This document shows, piece by piece, positions 1 through 7,336 of a DNA stretch of 57,332 bases; the stretch's first letter is position 1, and each line of letters opens with the position of its first letter. Position numbers and translations under genes: made by a program. The notes beneath the pieces were generated by a model. It was not told the DNA's origin. It did no database searches and saw only the letters and a list, made by a program, of their open reading frames with translations. The stretch comes from Anaerolineae bacterium (lineage in GTDB: Bacteria; Chloroflexota; Anaerolineae; Aggregatilineales; Phototrophicaceae): the NCBI GenBank assembly GCA_023382675.1, contig JAHDWN010000042.1, forward strand, positions 1-57,332, in the 5' to 3' direction.

Positions 1-49
1 AACCCAACTGAGCACCGAGTACCGAGCACTGAGTACCAAGTACCCCCTT
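1..49. repeat. Degenerate 'ACTCGGTGCTCAGT' word repeat
   Basis: The left edge is built from repeated words of the type GAGCACCGAGTACCGAGCAC, the reverse complement of the words at 994-1060, 1736-1790, 6422-6505 and 8452-8550. The words are about 11 bases long, imperfect and in tandem. It directly follows the stop codon of the leftward tail-tube-like gene. Function is unknown. Confidence 0.75.
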
Positions 50-481
50 CTACGGAATAACGGACGGCGACCACGATCCAATACCGACGAGCTGGACGGT
101 CGTGAGCGCAGGATCGCCGCTGCCAGCCTTGCGGTCGAGTGCAGGATCGAGCGCAGCGATGCGCACCTCGCCCTCGTAGCGCAGCGCGCCGCTGACGCTG
201 GCGGGCGTGTCGATGCGCAGGGTGCGCGCGCCGCCACCGGCGATCCAATCGCGGCAGAGGGCGTGCGCCTGGCCAACGTTCTCCGTCTCCAGCACGGTCA
301 GCGTGATGTCGGTGTCGATGCCGCCCTCGGTCGCATCATTCCAGACCGAGGCGAGCGTGTGGAAGCGCCCAATCTCCTTCTTGTAGCTGATCTTGATGGC
401 GTTCGCCTGGCCGCTGATGTTGACCGGCGATCCGCCGCTGTCGTCGAGCTGCACAACGCAATTGTGCATTGAGATTGCCAT
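50..481 (-). CDS. Putative phage major tail tube protein
   Basis: This 143-residue soluble protein is the last visible gene of the leftward phage module and follows a tail-completion-like gene. It has no signal peptide or membrane segment. The length, beta-rich composition and position after the connector and completion genes fit a tail tube (major tail) protein, which polymerises around the tape measure. An AGGAG lies 6 bases before the ATG, so the start is well supported. The call depends mainly on gene order and general look; no diagnostic motif exists. The tape measure, chaperone and tip genes would be expected to the left, outside the window. Confidence 0.5.
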   Translation of the reverse strand: MAISMHNCVVQLDDSGGSPVNISGQANAIKISYKKEIGRFHTLASVWNDATEGGIDTDITLTVLETENVGQAHALCRDWIAGGGARTLRIDTPASVSGALRYEGEVRIAALDPALDRKAGSGDPALTTVQLVGIGSWSPSVIP

Positions 482-522
482 AGCATCTCCTGTGAATGGT
501 TAGGTGCAGGGCGCGGCCTGCG

Positions 523-975
523 TCAGCGAATGTCGGCGAGGACGAGGGCGGCCTCAACGCCGTAGTAGCTCGCGCCGCCCTCCGGATAGGTGAAGACGCC
601 CGGATCAAGCGTCGCGCTCTCGATGGTGACGCCGCCGAGCAGCGGCACGTGTTCCCGCAGCGCGTCGAGATAGGCACTCTGGTAGCGGGCGAGCGCCGAG
701 GCCGCCTCGGCCAGACCGCGCCCCTGCCCTGCCGGGAGCAGCAGAAACAGATCGGTGAGCGCCCAGGCGATGCGGGTCTGCGCGCCGGCGAAGGTGATCG
801 GCGTGACGGCGCGCGCCTCGCCGCGGGCGCTCAAGGGCAGCAGCAGTCGGCAAGGCAGATGCGCTGTCTGCACGGACGCGGGCAGTTCATCCAGGTCGAA
901 GACGGGGACGGGCTGCCCGTCGAGCAGGACGGGCATGGCCGCCAGCGCGGCATAGAGTTCGAGGACGGTGTGCAT
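523..975 (-). CDS. Putative phage tail completion / minor tail protein
   Basis: A 150-residue soluble protein with no transmembrane segment, located between the head-tail connector and the tail-tube-like gene, where neck or tail-terminator proteins usually sit. The sequence begins MHTVLELYAALAAMPVLLDG and alternates short helices with beta strands. The ribosome binding site is weak. It is separated from the connector by about 140 bases filled with degenerate repeats, unusual for a phage operon, where genes usually abut. Function is inferred from position; a small host protein cannot be excluded. Confidence 0.45.
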   Translation of the reverse strand: MHTVLELYAALAAMPVLLDGQPVPVFDLDELPASVQTAHLPCRLLLPLSARGEARAVTPITFAGAQTRIAWALTDLFLLLPAGQGRGLAEAASALARYQSAYLDALREHVPLLGGVTIESATLDPGVFTYPEGGASYYGVEAALVLADIR

Positions 976-993
976 GGTCGGTCGCTTTCGGGA

Positions 994-1118
994 AGATGGT
1001 GCTCAGTGCTTGGTGCTCAGTTGAGGTGTGTTCACAGCGCATGGTACACAGTTCACGGTGCGGGAGGCGGGTTCTGGGTACTCGGTACTCAAAAATGCTA
1101 ACCGCTAAAGGCTATCGG
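994..1118. repeat. Degenerate word repeats between two phage genes
   Basis: Two word families occur here. 994-1085 has repeated GGTGCTCAGTGCTTGGTGCT-type words, a TTCACAGCGCATGGTACACAG stretch and TACTCGGTACTC. 1090-1122 switches to GCTAACCGCTAAAGGCTATC-type words. Both families recur at other gene borders in the window. No ORF of interest is present. Confidence 0.75.
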
Positions 1119-1703
1119 CTAAGGAACCACCCGCTTGTACGGTGCGAGCAGATCGAGGACGTCACGCGGCAGGCGCGGCGGCAGCATGAGTACACCGTCG
1201 AGCGTCGCACGGGCGAGATCGCCGATCTCGGTCTGCGTGTCCTTCTGGCGATAGAGATAGGCGGCGAGGCGGACGCAGGCATGAGCGATGTCGGCGGGCG
1301 GCGTCACGCAGTAGGCCCAGCGGCCCGTGACTTGGATAGCGTTGTGCGGATCGTCGGTGTAGGTCCAAGTCGTATCGCTGGTGTATTTGAGGCGCAGGGC
1401 GTAATACGGTGCATGGCTGCGTGGCTCGGTGACAAGGGCCGCCAGCGAGACGCTTGCCCCGTCTCCGTTGACGACGGCGGTCAACTGGCACAGGTCTTCA
1501 TCCAGGAAGAGCAAGCGCCCGTCGCCGCTGACATCACGCACGGCATCGAAGGTGCGAGCGCTGTCGGCCTCCGCCGCGAAGGTGCGCGCCGTGGCCGTGT
1601 CGATGATCTGCGTCGCGCGCTCGATCAAGGCCGTCAGCAGCGCGTCATCGTCGCTGGTGGCAATGTTCAGGTAGATCTTGAGGTCGTCGAGAGTCGTGTA
1701 CAT
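1119..1703 (-). CDS. Phage head-tail connector protein (gp6-like)
   Basis: This 194-residue protein begins MYTTLDDLKIYLNIATSDDD and continues with ALLTALIERATQIIDTATAR, the helical opening typical of HK97 gp6-like / YqbG-like head-tail connectors, which form a ring under the portal. The middle part (about 60-120) is beta-rich and the C-terminal third is helical again, as in many larger connectors of this family. It lies downstream of the capsid gene, as expected. The start has no clear ribosome binding site. The 5-prime side is separated from the next phage gene by about 220 bases of repeats. Confidence 0.7.
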   Translation of the reverse strand: MYTTLDDLKIYLNIATSDDDALLTALIERATQIIDTATARTFAAEADSARTFDAVRDVSGDGRLLFLDEDLCQLTAVVNGDGASVSLAALVTEPRSHAPYYALRLKYTSDTTWTYTDDPHNAIQVTGRWAYCVTPPADIAHACVRLAAYLYRQKDTQTEIGDLARATLDGVLMLPPRLPRDVLDLLAPYKRVVP

Positions 1704-1735
1704 AAGGGTTGGTTCTCGGCAGGCGGCTTTGGGGG

Positions 1736-1920
1736 ATGGTGCTCAGTGCTCGGTGCTCAGTTGGGTTGGGTTCACAGTACACGGTTCACCGTTCACGGCG
1801 CGAATACAGGTGGCGCTGTAGGGGCAACCCGTGGGTCGTCGGAGGCGTCGATGCTCCTGGTCGTTGCGGACGAGGCACGCCTCATCCCTACGAACGGTTA
1901 ATAGCCGACCGCCGATAGCC
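1736..1920. repeat. Degenerate word repeats and hairpin block
   Basis: 1736-1790 repeats GGTGCTCAGTGCTCGGTGCT-type words followed by TTCACAGTACACGG. The stretch around 1866-1902 holds GGACGAGGCACGCCTCATCC, an almost perfect hairpin followed by CTACGAACGGT. The same hairpin plus tail appears at 8647-8677. The block ends in a GCCGACCGCCGATAGCC word of the second repeat family. No coding region is recognised. Confidence 0.7.
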
Positions 1921-1924
1921 CCTC

Positions 1925-2368
1925 CTAATTGACAATCTCATCGACCGTCGCGAGATCGAAATCCGACGCCGGGCTGTAGCGCAGGCCGCCCGCGAGCGCG
2001 ACGACACAGGCCTGCGACGCCGCCGTGCCGACGGTAAGCGCGCCGCGCACGTAACGGAAGCCCTGCGCCCCGGCTTCCTCGGCGCTGACCTCGACGATGA
2101 TCTGCTTGTTGTCATCGCTGCCCGCCTGGGTCAGTTGGGTGATGGTCTTGCCAGTGACGGTGGTCGTGAAGCTGCCGCCGCTGGCGCTGTCACCTTTGAC
2201 GGCGAAATCGAGCGTAGCGCTGGCACCGAGCGTGCCCGCCGCGACGACGAAGATGACGCTGCGCACACGGCTGAGGTCGATCACGTCGGTGTTGACGGTA
2301 CCGGGCGAGATGCTGGACGGATCGATGGTGGCGATCACGGCGAGTTGATCAGAGAGTGCATGGGTCAT
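1925..2368 (-). CDS. Small phage capsid-associated (decoration-like) protein
   Basis: A 147-residue protein starting MTHALSDQLAVIATIDPSS. The ATG at 2368 is preferred over an upstream in-frame start because GGAG lies 13 bases ahead and the phage-like sequence begins there. It is beta-rich and lacks membrane segments. It stands between the major capsid gene and the connector, where head decoration or head-fibre proteins are often encoded. I see no catalytic motif. The identification as a virion protein is inference from position and composition. Confidence 0.45.
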   Translation of the reverse strand: MTHALSDQLAVIATIDPSSISPGTVNTDVIDLSRVRSVIFVVAAGTLGASATLDFAVKGDSASGGSFTTTVTGKTITQLTQAGSDDNKQIIVEVSAEEAGAQGFRYVRGALTVGTAASQACVVALAGGLRYSPASDFDLATVDEIVN

Positions 2369-2783
2369 GGGAGAGTCTGACTCCTTGGATGTAGGCGAGC
2401 GAGTTGGCAGACGGGTTAGGGTAGCAAAGGAGCGGATTAGGGGAACGAGCATCGGGAAGGTTTGTGCGTCGCCGACGGGTCAACCCGTCGGCTAAATGTC
2501 ATCAAGCGCACTGAAAGGCGCTTCAGTGTTTTGGGCGTCGGGCTTGAGCAACTTGACCCCGATTCACGGTTCGGTTTGCGACGTATCGGCAACCTAAGCG
2601 CTTTGGCGAATAGTACGGGCCAGATTGAGACACGCTGTGCCAGCCTCTTTAGCAGGCTTGATTTCGCTAGCCGTGCTAAGGGGGTCGGGGCATTGCACCG
2701 ACTGAAGGCCGCTTTGCGGCCCCCGCGCAGGTTGACCCGTCGGCGACGATTCCCTCTGCCAGGCTCATGCGCTAATTCGTTTG
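2369..2783. other. Intergenic gap occupied by an inverted-repeat element
   Basis: The 415 bases between the capsid gene and the small capsid-associated gene hold no credible ORF. Most of the gap is the 282-base element with 19-base terminal inverted repeats listed separately. Confidence 0.7.
2467..2748. mobile_element. 282-bp MITE-like element with perfect 19-bp terminal inverted repeats
   Basis: The left end CGTCGCCGACGGGTCAACC (2467-2485) is the exact reverse complement of the right end at 2730-2748. Imperfect complementarity extends outward (GGGAA on the left, TTCCC on the right). Internal short hairpins include CACTGAA/TTCAGTG near 2507 and GGCCGC/GCGGCC near 2710. No transposase is encoded. 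An AGGCTTGATTTCGCTAGCCG-like segment inside also has a near match at about 6567-6586. I see no clear target-site duplication, so this could be a non-autonomous transposable element or a structured intergenic repeat. Confidence 0.6.
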
Positions 2784-4577
2784 CTACCCATTCAGGCTGA
2801 CGAATGGGCTGACGGTGTAGCTGCCCTGCGGATCGGCGAGCGTGATCGGCTGCTTCATCCAGGGCTGGCCGTCGCAGCGCATCCCGAAGCGCCAGGTGTC
2901 CTTGCCTTCGGCGAAGGCGGCGTGCTCGCTGAACTCGACGTAGAGACCGCCCTTCTCGAACAGGACGTAGGCGCCCAGATCGACCAGCGCGACCGAGCCA
3001 TCGTGATCCGGCTGCGGCAGGTGTTCGCTCGCCAGCAGCGGGTGGCCGAGCAGCGCCATGGTCATCCCGGCGCTCAGGTTGTTGACGAGCACCGCGCCGC
3101 CCGTGCCGATCTCGAACTGGGCGATGTCGTTGATCATGCCGGGATGATAGACCCAGGCGGGCGCGCCGCCGACGGACTTGAAGCGCGAGACCATCTCGAC
3201 CGCGTCCGGATAGGCGAAGACGCCGCTGCTATCCGGGTTGAGGCTGATGAGCGCGGGCGCGTTGAGAATGCCGAGCGGCTCGCCCGCCCCGCTGCCGCGC
3301 AGGATGTAGTATTCAAGCTTGCTGGCGACGGCGACGCCAATGACGTTGCGCAGGAAGGCTTCGATCCCGGCGATGCTGTCCGCGCGCAGTTCCTTGGTGA
3401 CTTTGACCATGCCGCTGGCCGCGTCGGTGATGCGGTAGCGGATCATCTCGAACTGCGGCTCGGTCTCGGTGTAGGCCGCGCCCTCCACGCGCTTGCTGGC
3501 TTTTGCGCCGCCGGCCTGGGCCGTGTTGCCGCCCCCCGCGACCGGCGTCAGATACTGATCGAGCGCCGGATATTCACCGACGGGCGCGCTGACCGGAATG
3601 CGCCGCACCCGCGCCAGCACCGGCGAACTGCCCGCCGCGATCTGCAAAAGCTGAGCGCTGAACTCGGTCGGAACGGTGTAGCCGCCCGCGACGCCGGTAT
3701 CGGTTGCCAGCGCCTTGGTGCTCTTGTAGACGCTGCGCAGGCGCGCATCATCGCCGCGCACGAGCGCCAGCAGCCAGTCGCCGAACGACTTGACGTGGCG
3801 ATCCGCCGTGCCGCCATCGACGGTGAAATAGCCCGCGCCTTTGAGGCTGGGCGCGTCTTCGATGTATTGGAGCACGCGGCTGAGTTGTTCGCCGACGCCG
3901 GACATCTGCGTCTTGAGCGCGGCGAGTTCATCCGGCTGGGTCTGCGCTTGTTCGGGCATGGGGGTCTCTTTCTGGTGATGAGTAACGGGTGATGCGTGAT
4001 GAGTAAAGAGTTGATGAGGTGATGAGGCGCGAAGCACGCGTGCGGCTCGCTGCATTCGAACGGTTGGCTGCTGGTGTGCGTTGCTATCCTCCATTCGCTC
4101 GGCGGTGAGCGATTTGAGCGGGACGACGCGGGCGCGCGGCTCTGCGGGCGCAGGCGTCAGCGAAGCCTCGGCAATCGTCCAGCGGGTGATGCGCTGCGCC
4201 TGGCCTGCGGGCTGACGCTCGACCAGGTGCGCCGCCGCGCCACTCGACCAGCCGAGTCGCCCCTGCTGCGCCAGGTCATAGACGGCACGCTCGTAATCAT
4301 CGCGCAGGTCGAGCTGCGCCTCCAGCCAGACGCCAACATCGTCATGGCGCAGCGCCCCACGCCCGATGCGCCGCTTCTTGAGCACGGGGTCAAGACCATG
4401 CAGATAGTAAACACCGACCTGGTGGCCGTCCTCGAAGTCGAAGTCGGTCTGCGGCGTGAAGAACTCACCTTCCAGGTCGGGATGCTCGGCGTCGCCATAG
4501 ACGACGAGGTAGCCGCCGAGCCGCCCATCGGCCAGGGCTTTGATCGCCCCGCCGTAGGCGATGAGTGTATCTTTCAT
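2784..4577 (-). CDS. Prohead protease fused in frame to HK97-fold major capsid protein
   Basis: One uninterrupted frame encodes 597 residues from the ATG at 4577, chosen because AGGAG stands 6 bases upstream. Residues about 1-170 are an HK97-type prohead protease (peptidase U35 style): the histidine in VYYLHGLDP and the serine in GWSSG fit its catalytic pair. Residues about 225-597 are an HK97-fold major capsid protein with the typical N-terminal helical delta-like region, GGYTVPTEFSAQLLQ and a long beta-rich body. The join (about 180-207) is encoded by a degenerate repeat of TGATGAGT-type words. An internal ATG at 3959 (MPEQAQTQ) with a weak A/G-rich upstream stretch could yield free capsid protein. 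In most relatives the two genes are separate. Confidence 0.85.
   Translation of the reverse strand: MKDTLIAYGGAIKALADGRLGGYLVVYGDAEHPDLEGEFFTPQTDFDFEDGHQVGVYYLHGLDPVLKKRRIGRGALRHDDVGVWLEAQLDLRDDYERAVYDLAQQGRLGWSSGAAAHLVERQPAGQAQRITRWTIAEASLTPAPAEPRARVVPLKSLTAERMEDSNAHQQPTVRMQRAARVLRASSPHQLFTHHASPVTHHQKETPMPEQAQTQPDELAALKTQMSGVGEQLSRVLQYIEDAPSLKGAGYFTVDGGTADRHVKSFGDWLLALVRGDDARLRSVYKSTKALATDTGVAGGYTVPTEFSAQLLQIAAGSSPVLARVRRIPVSAPVGEYPALDQYLTPVAGGGNTAQAGGAKASKRVEGAAYTETEPQFEMIRYRITDAASGMVKVTKELRADSIAGIEAFLRNVIGVAVASKLEYYILRGSGAGEPLGILNAPALISLNPDSSGVFAYPDAVEMVSRFKSVGGAPAWVYHPGMINDIAQFEIGTGGAVLVNNLSAGMTMALLGHPLLASEHLPQPDHDGSVALVDLGAYVLFEKGGLYVEFSEHAAFAEGKDTWRFGMRCDGQPWMKQPITLADPQGSYTVSPFVSLNG
3972..4028. 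repeat. TGATGAGTAACGGGTGATGC-type word repeat inside a reading frame
   Basis: GTGATGAGTAACGGGTGATG, GTGATGAGTAAAGAG, TTGATGAG and GTGATGAGG follow each other as imperfect tandem words. Read leftward the block encodes the His/Ser-rich linker of the protease-capsid fusion. The word differs from the two other families but shares the style of short imperfect tandem words at a gene border. Confidence 0.7.
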
Positions 4578-4758
4578 GACTGCTCCTGCTCTTGGGATGA
4601 TGTTGAGCGATGGCGACGCGACAGCACGCCAGAGGTACCGGCAAGCGCCGGTCAAAAACCTTTATCACCGTGGCGATTGGTGGCAGCTATCATGGTTAGA
4701 GGCGCACAGCACCCTTGAACATCCAGTCGCAGGGCGACACAGCCCGGTTGAAATCATC

Positions 4759-5892
4759 ATGATCCGTGAAACACAACTCCCCACCCAATTCGCCCCCGCC
4801 GAACGTGCTCACCCTGACGAGCTTGTCCGGCAGACTCAGCGGCTTCAATCCGAGATTTCGACTTTGATGCCGTTTATGCTGGACTCTGTCAGCGATATCA
4901 TCCTGGTGCTGAACGAGCATCGGCAAATTGTGTACGCCAATCGCACGCTGCAAGAAACGTTCGATCTGGAAGACACACGGATTCAAGGATTGCGTCCGGG
5001 CGAGGCGCTGGATTGTGTTCACGCGTATGAGCCCCCCGGCGGCTGCGGCACAACCGTGTACTGCCGCACCTGCGGCCTGGCAAAGGCCCTGTTACCCAGC
5101 CTGCGCGGCCAAGATAAGGTTGAAGAGTGCAGCATCATCCGGCAGGATGGTTCGGCGCTCGAATTCCGTGTGCGCGCGCGTCCGCTCATCCTGGACAACC
5201 ATCGCTATTCGGTATTCTCGATGCAGGACATCAGCGACGAGAAACGGCGGCGCGCTCTGGAACGCATCTTCTATCACGACATTCTGAACAGCGCCGGGCT
5301 GCTCGCCGGATACGCGAGTCTCCTGGACGACGAGCGCGCGATGGATGCTGACGTTCTCCGTGGCTCGCTGCGCGAGATTGCCAACCGTCTGATTGAAGAG
5401 ATCCGGGCGCAGCGCGATCTTACCGAAGCCGAAGCCTATGAACTGAACACACAATCTTCGACCTTGAATTCGGTTGACCTGCTGACCACGTTGAAGAGCG
5501 TCTACGAAGGCCACATGATCGCCGAAGGTCGCAGGATTGTGATTGCGGCCGATGCCCAATCGATCGATTTTTCGACAGACGAAACACTGCTGCGGCGCGT
5601 CGTCGGCAATATGCTGAAGAACGCTCTGGAATCCAGTCACAACGGTGCGACAGTGACTCTGTCCTGCGCGCTGGTTGACGGCTATGTGGAGTTGAGCGTC
5701 CATAATCCCGGCGCGATCCCGGCGCAGGAGCAGAGCCAGGTTTTCCGGCGCTCCTTTTCGACCAAGGGCACGAATCGCGGCCTGGGCACCTACAGCATGA
5801 AACTGCTGACGGAACGCTACTTGCAGGGTCACGTCGGCTTCACGTCCACGCCGGAGCATGGGACGCGGTTCTTCGCGCAGGTGCCGATGTAG
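4759..5892 (+). CDS. PAS-domain histidine kinase (FxHDxxN type)
   Basis: A 377-residue soluble sensor kinase from the ATG at 4759; a longer frame reaches 4561 but would overlap the start of the leftward protease gene. Residues about 30-155 form a PAS-like domain containing a Cys-rich insert (GGCGTTVYCRTCG). The phosphoacceptor helix is IFYHDILNSAG, followed by a HATPase domain with NMLKNALES as N box. The G1 box reads HNPGAIP rather than DxGxG, while RSFSTKGTNRGLGTYSMKLL supplies F and G2 boxes; this pattern is known for the FFHDxxN kinase subgroup. No response regulator is adjacent. It is the only rightward gene inside the phage module. Confidence 0.85.
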   Translation: MIRETQLPTQFAPAERAHPDELVRQTQRLQSEISTLMPFMLDSVSDIILVLNEHRQIVYANRTLQETFDLEDTRIQGLRPGEALDCVHAYEPPGGCGTTVYCRTCGLAKALLPSLRGQDKVEECSIIRQDGSALEFRVRARPLILDNHRYSVFSMQDISDEKRRRALERIFYHDILNSAGLLAGYASLLDDERAMDADVLRGSLREIANRLIEEIRAQRDLTEAEAYELNTQSSTLNSVDLLTTLKSVYEGHMIAEGRRIVIAADAQSIDFSTDETLLRRVVGNMLKNALESSHNGATVTLSCALVDGYVELSVHNPGAIPAQEQSQVFRRSFSTKGTNRGLGTYSMKLLTERYLQGHVGFTSTPEHGTRFFAQVPM

Positions 5893-5974
5893 AGCCTCGC
5901 TTTTGGCTATCGGCTGTCAGCGGTCGGCTTTCGGCTCTTTGCTAATCTGCTAACACGCTAATCCGCCAATTAGC
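5893..5974. repeat. GCTATCGGC / CTAATCCGC word repeats
   Basis: The gap between the convergent kinase and gp10-like genes consists of imperfect words such as GGCTATCGGCTGTCAGCGGT, CGGCTTTCGGCTC, and CTAATCTGCTAACACGCTAA. The same words recur at 10123-10200, 10275-10370, 11331-11362, 16908-16972 and 57181-57266. Confidence 0.75.
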
Positions 5975-6421
5975 TTATCTACTTTCGTCACTGAGGGCTT
6001 CGGCGACGAGGTGCGCGGCGTACGCGCCTTCCTCGTGCGTGATCTGCTCGGCAGTGCGCCAGCCGGTGGCGCGGTGGAAAGCCGTCTGCTGCGCGCCCCA
6101 GACGTAGCGCGCGCCGGGCTTGGATGTGCCGAGGGTGACCGATACTCCCCTGCCTTCAGACGGTGATGACGGCTCGATCTGCCAGCCGCCGCCCGTGCGG
6201 ACGTAGGGCACGTGGATGCTGCCGCGGTGGAGTCGGGCGAAGAAGCCGCGCCGCTGCCGATCCGACGTGAAGACGGCGCGCCAGGTGCGCCGCGGCGGCG
6301 GCTTGGTGATCTGTGCCTGGAGGTATTCGGCGGCGCTGTTCAGGCCACGGCGGACGCCCGCCATGCGTTCGAGGCGCTGCAGGCCAGCGCGCGCGGCGAT
6401 GGCGTCGATGAGGACATTCAT
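5975..6421 (-). CDS. HK97 gp10-like head-tail / neck protein
   Basis: A 148-residue basic protein whose N-terminal helix (IAARAGLQRLERMAGVRRGL) is followed by a beta-rich middle and a C-terminal helix ending in VAEALSDES. This is the layout of HK97 gp10-like tail-component or neck proteins. It sits between the portal and protease genes rather than downstream of the connector, which is its usual place, suggesting rearrangement of the module. The ATG at 6421 is flanked upstream by word repeats, so the promoter or ribosome site is not clear. Confidence 0.55.
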   Translation of the reverse strand: MNVLIDAIAARAGLQRLERMAGVRRGLNSAAEYLQAQITKPPPRRTWRAVFTSDRQRRGFFARLHRGSIHVPYVRTGGGWQIEPSSPSEGRGVSVTLGTSKPGARYVWGAQQTAFHRATGWRTAEQITHEEGAYAAHLVAEALSDESR

Positions 6422-6620
6422 TGTGGGTACTCAGTGCTCGGTGCTCGGTTGGGTTCACAGTGCGGAAGACGGGTTCTGTGTTCTGAGTTCTGGGTTCAGA
6501 AGTAGACGGGTACTCAATCTCAAGATGGAGTCATCTAGAGATGGGCTGTTTTCCAGCGCCTTGAGTGCGCTTGATTTCGTCTAGCCGACCGGCTTCAGCC
6601 GTCGGCGGGAAACGGTGTCC
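6422..6620. repeat. Word repeats and short inverted repeat upstream of gp10-like gene
   Basis: 6425-6500 repeats GGGTACTCAGTGCTCGGTGC and GGGTTCTGTGTTCTGAGTTC words. 6567-6586 resembles an internal segment of the 2467-2748 element (GCTTGATTTCG followed by CTAGCCG). It is followed by GCCGAC / GTCGGC arms at about 6581-6604. No gene is seen. Confidence 0.6.
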
Positions 6621-6639
6621 GGTTCACCGCGCCTACGGA

Positions 6640-7284
6640 CTACCGACGCAGCCAGTGTTTGACGGCGTTGTAGGGCACGATCACGAGGCCACCCAGGAGC
6701 ACACCGATTTCCTGCCAGATGCTGCTGCCCCTGGCAGGCTGCCCGCGCAGACGGCTGAGCAGCGCCTCGAAGGTGTTGCCGTACAGGTTGCCGAGGGTGA
6801 TCATGCGGATGTAGGCCATGATGTCCCGCGCGCGGTCTGCGCCATACGTCGCCACAAGCCGCTGCCACGCGGCGGGGTCGGGCTTGCCCCGGCTTTCGGC
6901 ATAGTGCTGCGCGAACAGGATGGCGACCCCCTCCGCTTCAGGCAGCGCCTGCAAGTCGCCCTGGCGCAGCGCATCCAGCTCCGCCTGTGTCACCCCGGCA
7001 CGCAGGGCCATGTGCGTGTGAGCGTAATCGCAGTAACGACAGCCGTTGACCTGCGTCACCGCCATCATGACACGCTCGGCGAAAGCATGGCTGATGCGGT
7101 GCTGGCGAGCGGCGGCGCGCATGTCCCCCAGATGGTCAAGCATGTCGTCGATGGCCGCGCTGAAACTGCTGACGGTGAAGGTGCGTTTGTTGAACGTGTT
7201 TTGCATCATGTGCGCAGCCGCCTGGATTCGCGCTCGATCTGGGTCGTTATGTCGAATCTTAGGCAGCCCAATCGGCAGGGTCAA
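6640..7284 (-). CDS. AhpD-like carboxymuconolactone decarboxylase family protein
   Basis: A 214-residue all-helical protein with the redox signature GCRYCDYAHTHMAL, matching the Cys-x-x-Cys...His motif of AhpD-like peroxidase/CMD-family proteins, which reduce peroxides or act in thiol redox reactions. The annotated start is a TTG at 7284; ATGs at 7209 and 7206 are alternatives and would remove about 25 residues. A C-terminal hydrophobic stretch (IGVLLGGLVIVPYNAV) may attach it to the membrane, unlike the usual soluble AhpD. It is a host-type gene placed between portal and gp10-like genes. Confidence 0.8.
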   Translation of the reverse strand: MTLPIGLPKIRHNDPDRARIQAAAHMMQNTFNKRTFTVSSFSAAIDDMLDHLGDMRAAARQHRISHAFAERVMMAVTQVNGCRYCDYAHTHMALRAGVTQAELDALRQGDLQALPEAEGVAILFAQHYAESRGKPDPAAWQRLVATYGADRARDIMAYIRMITLGNLYGNTFEALLSRLRGQPARGSSIWQEIGVLLGGLVIVPYNAVKHWLRR

Positions 7285-7336
7285 GCGACCGCGGCATAAA
7301 CGTGATGATCGTCATGCGCCAGCCATGGCCTATGGC

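Noticed and set aside
994-1122. CRISPR array
   Set aside because: The repeated words are 9-11 bases, imperfect, in direct contact and without unique spacers of constant size; no cas genes are present.
2781-3992. 403-codon rightward frame opposite the capsid gene
   Set aside because: Antisense shadow; the capsid protein on the minus strand has firm family blocks.
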